Assembly (NCBI GenBank): GCA_028866575.1
Contig: JAGWHU010000002.1
Location: 99,673 to 163,672 of the forward strand
Direction of reading: 5' to 3'
Origin: Candidatus Micrarchaeota archaeon
Lineage (GTDB): Archaea; Micrarchaeota; Micrarchaeia; Micrarchaeales; Micrarchaeaceae
Length of the DNA stretch: 64,000 nt
The notes under the pieces were generated by a model, which was given only the letters and a program-made list of their open reading frames with translations, ran no database searches and was not told where the DNA came from. The first letter of the stretch is position 1. Each line of letters starts with the position of its first letter. Below are positions 59,410-64,000 of this stretch, in pieces. The translations under genes were made by a program, and so were the position numbers.

Positions 59410-59676
59410 TCAGTGGCAGAAAGCTGGCTCTGCATTACCTGCACGAGGCAAGTTTGCTGCACCTCGGCTCAATCCTGTATCTTAAGAGCATAGCCTAAAT
59501 ATGCTTAAGGTTGCTCCTTCCGGCCTGGCCTGGTTCACATACCAGGCTATCACCTAAGGCAAAATCTCAACGCCTTGGTGCAGGCTTGCAGCGCACCGGT
59601 AGCACTCGGCCAGCATTGGCCCGCCCAAAAGGGATTTGCGGATGGGAAACCCTTAGCTTCCCGCCTTATCTGCCAA
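59410..59676 (-). ncRNA. Signal recognition particle RNA (7S RNA)
   Basis: Minus strand. Helix 8 core ACCAGGCCAGGCCGGAAGGA then GCAACC (59509-59534) matches the SRP54-binding motif. Helix 5 pairs: ATAGCCT/AGGCTAT, CTGCACC/GGTGCAG, GCTGGC/GCCAGC, TACC/GGTA. Ends close as TGGCAG (59670-59675) with CTGCCA (59414-59419). Length about 267 nt. Only SRP RNA in window; ends approximate. Confidence 0.85.
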
Positions 59677-59694
59677 TGATAAATGAATTGCCAC

Positions 59695-59702
59695 ATATTA
59701 AA
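59695..59702 (-). promoter_or_regulatory. TATA box of SRP RNA gene
   Basis: Minus-strand TTTAATAT about 25 nt before the inferred 5' end at 59676. Confidence 0.5.
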
Positions 59703-59818
59703 TTGTTTCTCTAGAGCAGCTTTATGCCGCTAAACGCGGTTTTGCGGCCTTGCCGCCAGAGTGATAACTTTAAATACTTAACGAGAACTTATTAGAATAG
59801 GCTAAATAGGTGCAAGAT

Positions 59819-60094
59819 ATGGCTAAGAGTCAAAAAACAAGTCAGAGGAACAGGACCAATCCCGTTCTATACATTTTGGCAGGAATAGGGGCTATAGTAG
59901 TGATAGCTTTGGCATTGAGCTTGGTTTCGGAAACCGCAAAGCTTATCGTAATATCAAGCGTTAGTCAGCTCAGCGGGGCCGAGTCGCTGGCTGCAGCAGT
60001 CATAGGAGGGGTTGTATCGCTTGAGTTCCTCGTTGCGGTCATAGTGATTTTCGCGCTGGTAATAATCGCGGTCAGGCAGCTTCGCAAGTCCTGA
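59819..60094 (+). CDS. Small two-helix membrane protein
   Basis: 91 residues from ATG 59819. Basic N-terminus, helices at about 15-37 and 58-84, basic end. Not recognised. TATA TTTAAATACTT at about 59769. Confidence 0.6.
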   Translation: MAKSQKTSQRNRTNPVLYILAGIGAIVVIALALSLVSETAKLIVISSVSQLSGAESLAAAVIGGVVSLEFLVAVIVIFALVIIAVRQLRKS

Positions 60095-60279
60095 GATACC
60101 AGCATGTTTCCCGTATGCGCCGATTGCCTTTTTACGGGCGCATAGCGGCAGTTCTGCTTATTTTTTCCCTTGAGCCTGCGTTTTTTGCCCGACAGATAGA
60201 GTTAAAAGCATTAATTGCGCTAAAATAATGAAGAAGTTGCAATGTATTTTCTACTTGCTGATTCTTACTGGTGTAACGA

Positions 60280-60693
60280 TTGAGCGAAGAGGAATATAGG
60301 AAATTGCTTGACAGCGCCTTTGCGAGGCTTCCCGAGCTTACGGCAGACAGGGCGGACTTCGTGATACCGAAGCCTGACGTGCTTGCAGAGGGCACAAAGA
60401 CGATAATAAGGAACATAGCAGCGATAGCTGATATGGCAAGGAGGGACCCGGCAGATATCGCGAGATACATAAGCAAGGAGTTTTCCGTGCCGGTGAACAT
60501 AGAGGAGCAGAGGCTCATAATAAACGGGAGGTTCCCGGCCGATGACATATCAAGGAGGATAAACAAGTACTTCGAGATATACGTCATATGCAAGGAGTGC
60601 AAGAAGCCAGACACGCACCTCGAGCAGGCGGAGAAGGGAATGTACCTTATATGCGAGGCATGCGGTGCCAGGTACTGGGTTAAGAATTATTAG
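60280..60693 (+). CDS. eif2b: Translation initiation factor 2 subunit beta
   Basis: 137 residues from TTG 60280. YRKLLDSAFARLPE, FVIPKPDVLAEGTKTIIRN, HTH domain, zinc ribbon CKECKKPDT...CEACGARYWVK. Ternary-complex subunit delivering Met-tRNAi. Confidence 0.93.
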   Translation: MSEEEYRKLLDSAFARLPELTADRADFVIPKPDVLAEGTKTIIRNIAAIADMARRDPADIARYISKEFSVPVNIEEQRLIINGRFPADDISRRINKYFEIYVICKECKKPDTHLEQAEKGMYLICEACGARYWVKNY

Positions 60694-60720
60694 GTGTTTG
60701 AATAAGGAGAAAAGGAGGAT

Positions 60721-61022
60721 ATGACCAAAGGAGGGGCACGCCGATAGAGAGCGCCCTCAAGCTGCCGAAGCCCGGAGAGGTAATAGGAAAGGTGGCAAGG
60801 ATTGCCGGAGCCACCAAGTTCTTCGTGAAATGCATAGATGACAAGGAGAGGCTGTGCGTCATACCGGGAAGGCTCAGGAGGGCTTTCTGGATAAAGACCG
60901 GCGACATAGTTATAGTAAAGCCATGGATAGTCCAGACTGACGAGAGAGGAGACATAGTCTGGAGATACAGCATGCTGGACATAAACAGGCTGAAGGAAAA
61001 GAACGTGCTGAAGGATCTGTGA
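60721..61022 (+). CDS. eif1A: Translation initiation factor 1A, with an apparent frameshift
   Basis: An ATG at 60721 with GGAGGAT just upstream begins MTKGG but reaches TAG at once. The -1 frame carries the rest: GTPIESALKLPKPGEVIGKV, ATKFFVKCIDDKERLCVIPG, DIVIVKPW and RYSMLDINRL, an OB-fold aIF1A. Adding one G to the GGGG run at 60733-60736 restores a ~100-residue protein. Essential gene, so assembly error or programmed shift rather than decay. GTG 60792 alone would remove the first strand. Confidence 0.85.
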
Positions 61023-61042
61023 TTTATTCAGCTTTTTTACCT

Positions 61043-61393
61043 TTACTTATTCTGCCTTTTCGGGTTGAGCACTGAATTTGCCATATACGCAGCTGCTCCA
61101 AGTACCACAAACAGCCCGAATCCGGCTATTGCCACCTTTTCAAGCCCAGCTACGTTTTGCGGCGAGAATATGTTTGCAGACGTCGGCATGCTCGGTGCCA
61201 TGGATTGCGGCCTTGCGTTAATCGCCGCGCTCTTCGCGCTGTACGAGGCGTTTCTGGTTGGATTGAAGTAGGTTTCGCTCGGGGCTGTCCTTAGCATGCC
61301 CGAGGGATCAGAATGATATGTAACTGCCGTAGGATTTGTCCTGAGGAGCCTTGCGTTTGCCCTCCTGAAACCCACTGCATGTGCGAATGCCAT
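61043..61393 (-). CDS. Short protein with C-terminal membrane helix
   Basis: 116 residues from ATG 61393 (MAFAHAVGFRRANAR). Low-complexity Ser/Ala/Pro-rich stretch, one helix near the end (VAIAGFGLFVVLGAAAYMA), basic tail. TATA-like TATAAATACTT (minus) at about 61420. Unknown. Confidence 0.5.
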   Translation of the reverse strand: MAFAHAVGFRRANARLLRTNPTAVTYHSDPSGMLRTAPSETYFNPTRNASYSAKSAAINARPQSMAPSMPTSANIFSPQNVAGLEKVAIAGFGLFVVLGAAAYMANSVLNPKRQNK

Positions 61394-61490
61394 TAGTATC
61401 ACTGTAAGTATATGCGAATCTAAAGTATTTATAGTTTCCCGTTTTTGCAGGTACTTCAAGGAAAGGTATGCCCATTCCGATACAAGGTTT

Positions 61491-64000
61491 TCATTTCCTC
61501 AGCTGTCCAGGGGATGGCGGATTATAGGGAGGCTGCTGCCCTCCGCCCTGCCTTTTCCTTGCCTCCTGCTCCTCCTTTTCCTCCTTCCTCTTTCTCATTA
61601 TGAAGAATATCAGCAGTATCAGTATTATGATTATGAGGATGGCTATGATTATCGATGCCGCTACAGTGGTGCTGCTCGTTATGCTGCTTATGAACGGTAT
61701 GAAGATCGTAGTCCTTAGCGTGGTGGTCCTTACGGTGGATATCGAGGTTGACGTGTTCGTCTGGTTCACCGGAGGTATCGTGGTGGTTACCGGGCACTGC
61801 GTTGCCGAGAAGTTGAGCCTTATCGTCTGTATTATCGGCAGGTATGATATGTTGACAAGCTCGACGTAGAAGTAGGGCCCTACGTTGTCTAGAAGCGTCT
61901 TGTTGTTTAGGTAGAGGGCGTACTGCCTGTTGTTTATCGTGATACCAGCATATATTGGCGTTATGTAGTTTTCCGTAACGTTTATCTGGGTCTTGCAGAG
62001 GTTGACGCTGAATGTTGCATACTGCGTTATGTTCGTTGCAGTGCAGTATAGGCCTCCGTTCTGCCTGCATTCCACCGATGGCGCATAGCCTCCTCCGCCG
62101 CCTCCTGCTCCGCCGCCACCGCCCGTGCCGCCTCCTCCTCCGCCTCCGCCGGATATTGTCGTGGTGGATACCGTTGACGTGACGCAGTTAATCCCAGGTA
62201 TGCATATCGTCGTAGTGGAGCTTGTGGACATGGATGACGTGGACGGGGCGCATACGAACCCTATCGGGCAGATTGTCGAGGTTGTTGTAGTGCCTGTAGT
62301 TGTCGATGAGGCTGTCGTTGAGGAGAGCAGCGTGGACGTGGAGGACTTCTGGGTCGAGGTTATGATGGTGCTCGTGGTGTTGGCGGTTGTAGTGCTTGTT
62401 GTGGGCTTAATCGTGGTTGAGGATGTGGTTGTGTTCAGGGTTGTGCTGGTCGATGAGGTGGATCCGTGCGCAGGGGATGTTACTATTGCAGGGGTTGAGT
62501 TGTCGGAAATCGAGTTCTGCGGGTCGGCGCTGTCTATGACCTCTACCTTGTAGGTGTAGTTGCCAGTCGGCGTAGCCGTGGTCGAGAAGCAGTACAGGCT
62601 CTCGCCAGGTATTACAGGCCCTGCGGTTGCAAGGCACTCGACTACCGATGCTGGAGTATAGACCTTGCTGCCGTTGTAGGCCACGAGCCACAGGTAGGTG
62701 TACGGAGGCGTTCCGTTCAACGGGCTCGGCATTGTATCCGTTGCTATGAGCAGCTGCTGGCCCTGGATTATCGGCGAGTTGACGACTGTCGGCGTTGGTA
62801 TGGGCACCAGGTGCGGGTTGACTTTTACGACAACGTAGCCTGATGTTGCCGTAAGTCCCTTTGCGTCCGTTGCCTTTATCTCGAAGTAGTATACTCCTGG
62901 CGGGGTTGATGTGTAGTTGGTTATGAAGCTGCAGTTTAGCGTTGTCGAAACCTTGCCGCATGTTGCGTTTGCGTTGGCTGTGGTGTATGTCCCTATCGGG
63001 TTGTTCACGCTGACTAGCCACTGGTAGGTGTATGGAGGCGTTCCGCCGCTTGCGCCTGCGTCGCTGATGTATGAGGGCTCGCCCTGGTCTATCAGCGTAT
63101 TCACTGCGGTAGGATCTGCCACTGACAGCTGGCATGTGACTCCTGAGCAGATGGAGGTTGTCGGGGTTGACGAAGTGGTAAGCATTATGGACGATGTCGA
63201 GGATGTGGATGGGGTGCAGGTGAATCCTATCGGGCATACGGTTGTGGTTGTTGGTGCTATGGTGCTCGTGGATGTGGATGTGGACGTAGTTGATGGCACG
63301 CATGTTATGCCTGACGGGCAGATCGTGGTTGTTGTCGGGGCTATGGTGCTCGTGGATGTTGTGGTTGATGTGGATGATGGCGTGCAGGTGAATCCTGACG
63401 GGCAGATTGTGGTTGTCGGGGCTGATGTTGAAGACACCGTTGAGGATGATGTGGATGTCGTGGACGGGTTGCAGTTAATGCCTGTCGGGCAGATTGTCGT
63501 GGTTGTTGGTATTATGGTGCTCGTGGATGTGGATGTGGTTGAGTTGCATGTGCTGCCTGAAGGACATATGGTGGTTGTTGTGTAGGACGTGGAACTCGTC
63601 GTTGTGGACGTTGATGCTGTTGACGGGTTGCAGGTGAATCCTATCGGGCAGATGGATGTTGTCGGTATTGTCGTTGATGAGCTTGAGGATATTGACGTGG
63701 TTGTTGAAGACGTGCATGATATGCCAGGAGTGCAGATGGTCGTGGATGGTGATGAGGTTGTTGATGATGAAGTGGAAGTTGATGTCGTTGACGGCGGGCA
63801 TGTGAATCCTATCGGGCAGATCGTAGTGGTTGTGTAGGAGGTGGTACCCTGTGGTATGGTGGTGGTTATGGACGTGGTTGATGCGGTCGTGGAGACTGAC
63901 GTAGTAGTTGTCAGCGACGTGGAGGTGGTTGTAGGCACTGTTGTCAGTGCGGTTGTGGATGTTGAGGTGGTTGTCGCGTTGCATATGGTTCCGAACGGAC
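61491..64000 (-). CDS. Giant Thr/Ser-rich repeat surface protein (5' end beyond window)
   Basis: More than 835 residues, open to the right edge. About eleven repeats pair a Cys motif (C-P-x-G-x-x-C type) with 15-30 residues of Thr/Ser. Then two Ig/PKD-like domains (GGTPPYTYQWLV, NGTPPYTYLWLV), a second Thr/Ser segment, a poly-Gly linker, a Cys-containing beta domain, a C-terminal helix and a charged Pro/Gln tail. Likely heavily glycosylated stalk anchored in the membrane. Confidence 0.8.
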   Translation of the reverse strand, partial: PFGTICNATTTSTSTTALTTVPTTTSTSLTTTTSVSTTASTTSITTTIPQGTTSYTTTTICPIGFTCPPSTTSTSTSSSTTSSPSTTICTPGISCTSSTTTSISSSSSTTIPTTSICPIGFTCNPSTASTSTTTSSTSYTTTTICPSGSTCNSTTSTSTSTIIPTTTTICPTGINCNPSTTSTSSSTVSSTSAPTTTICPSGFTCTPSSTSTTTSTSTIAPTTTTICPSGITCVPSTTSTSTSTSTIAPTTTTVCPIGFTCTPSTSSTSSIMLTTSSTPTTSICSGVTCQLSVADPTAVNTLIDQGEPSYISDAGASGGTPPYTYQWLVSVNNPIGTYTTANANATCGKVSTTLNCSFITNYTSTPPGVYYFEIKATDAKGLTATSGYVVVKVNPHLVPIPTPTVVNSPIIQGQQLLIATDTMPSPLNGTPPYTYLWLVAYNGSKVYTPASVVECLATAGPVIPGESLYCFSTTATPTGNYTYKVEVIDSADPQNSISDNSTPAIVTSPAHGSTSSTSTTLNTTTSSTTIKPTTSTTTANTTSTIITSTQKSSTSTLLSSTTASSTTTGTTTTSTICPIGFVCAPSTSSMSTSSTTTICIPGINCVTSTVSTTTISGGGGGGGGTGGGGGAGGGGGGYAPSVECRQNGGLYCTATNITQYATFSVNLCKTQINVTENYITPIYAGITINNRQYALYLNNKTLLDNVGPYFYVELVNISYLPIIQTIRLNFSATQCPVTTTIPPVNQTNTSTSISTVRTTTLRTTIFIPFISSITSSTTVAASIIIAILIIIILILLIFFIMRKRKEEKEEQEARKRQGGGQQPPYNPPSPGQLRK

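Noticed and set aside
59410..59676. RNase P RNA
   Set aside because: The GGAAGGAGCAACC helix 8 motif and the helix 5 pairings are those of SRP RNA; RNase P conserved regions are not found.
59511..59714. Plus-strand ORF over the SRP RNA
   Set aside because: It lies on the opposite strand of a structured RNA with a conserved SRP54-binding motif, and has no protein-like features.
62125..62553. Val/Asp-rich plus-strand ORFs opposite the giant repeat protein
   Set aside because: They are reverse-complement translations of Thr/Ser codons; composition is an artefact.
61491..64000. Regular DNA repeats suggestive of a CRISPR array
   Set aside because: The repeats are in frame, vary in sequence and length, and encode Thr/Ser tracts with Cys motifs. 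There are no constant repeats with unique spacers and no cas genes.

Overview
The window is archaeal chromosome of roughly even base composition, most likely from a small-genome DPANN lineage; I favour a Micrarchaeota (ARMAN-2-like) relative. Evidence: archaeal-type Glu-tRNA synthetase, MCM helicase, fibrillarin, Rpo7/Spt4, S8e, S24e, S27ae, L10e, aIF5A, aIF1A, aIF2-beta, aEF1-beta, Dph2, Rad50, FtsZ with SepF, archaeal SRP RNA, class III (pilin) signal peptides, and TATA boxes about 25-40 nt before mostly leaderless or short-leader starts. The phylum-level name is inference from gene content.

Layout. 1-2.0 kb: membrane and small-enzyme genes. 2.0-10.85 kb: an accessory island on the 3' side of a tRNA-Asn gene (10782-10853, minus strand). 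It holds degraded genes (a frameshifted C2H2 zinc-finger gene and a Fic remnant) and a run of short, unrelated gene cassettes. Each cassette is bounded by a direct repeat carrying the last 10-13 bp of the tRNA-Asn gene. The two cassettes nearest the tRNA are diverged copies of the same unrecognised two-gene unit. No integrase is seen. 10.9-18.2 kb: surface proteins and a soluble two-component system. 18.2-30.6 kb: fibrillarin, gltX, an FKBP, a PIN-rpo7-spt4 block, SepF, an RNA methyltransferase, an AlkD-like protein, a CPBP protease and S27ae-S24e-aIF5A. 31-36.8 kb: two tandem ftsZ genes, a sugar isomerase-like protein, argF-like and S8e. 36.9-47.5 kb: mscL, metG with its separate tRNA-binding domain, mcm-idi-tmk, gdhA, L10e and dph2. 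47.5-52.9 kb: two pilins, a third ftsZ, rad50 and aEF1-beta. 52.9-58.7 kb: membrane proteolysis genes (secreted Lon-like protease, presenilin-like protease), a PadR regulator with a clear operator, a CAP-domain protein and tRNA-Ser. 58.8-64 kb: SRP RNA, aIF2-beta, aIF1A (apparently frameshifted) and a giant Thr/Ser-rich surface protein running off the right edge.

How it fits together. Translation and transcription genes are scattered in small blocks, as expected for reduced archaeal genomes. Three FtsZ paralogues plus SepF suggest an elaborated FtsZ-based division apparatus. Many proteins have one N- or C-terminal membrane anchor and Asn/Ser/Thr-rich ectodomains. Several share one pilin-type beta domain, which points to a heavily decorated cell surface. 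The most unusual element is the tRNA-Asn cassette array, which looks like repeated site-specific accretion of gene-sized units.
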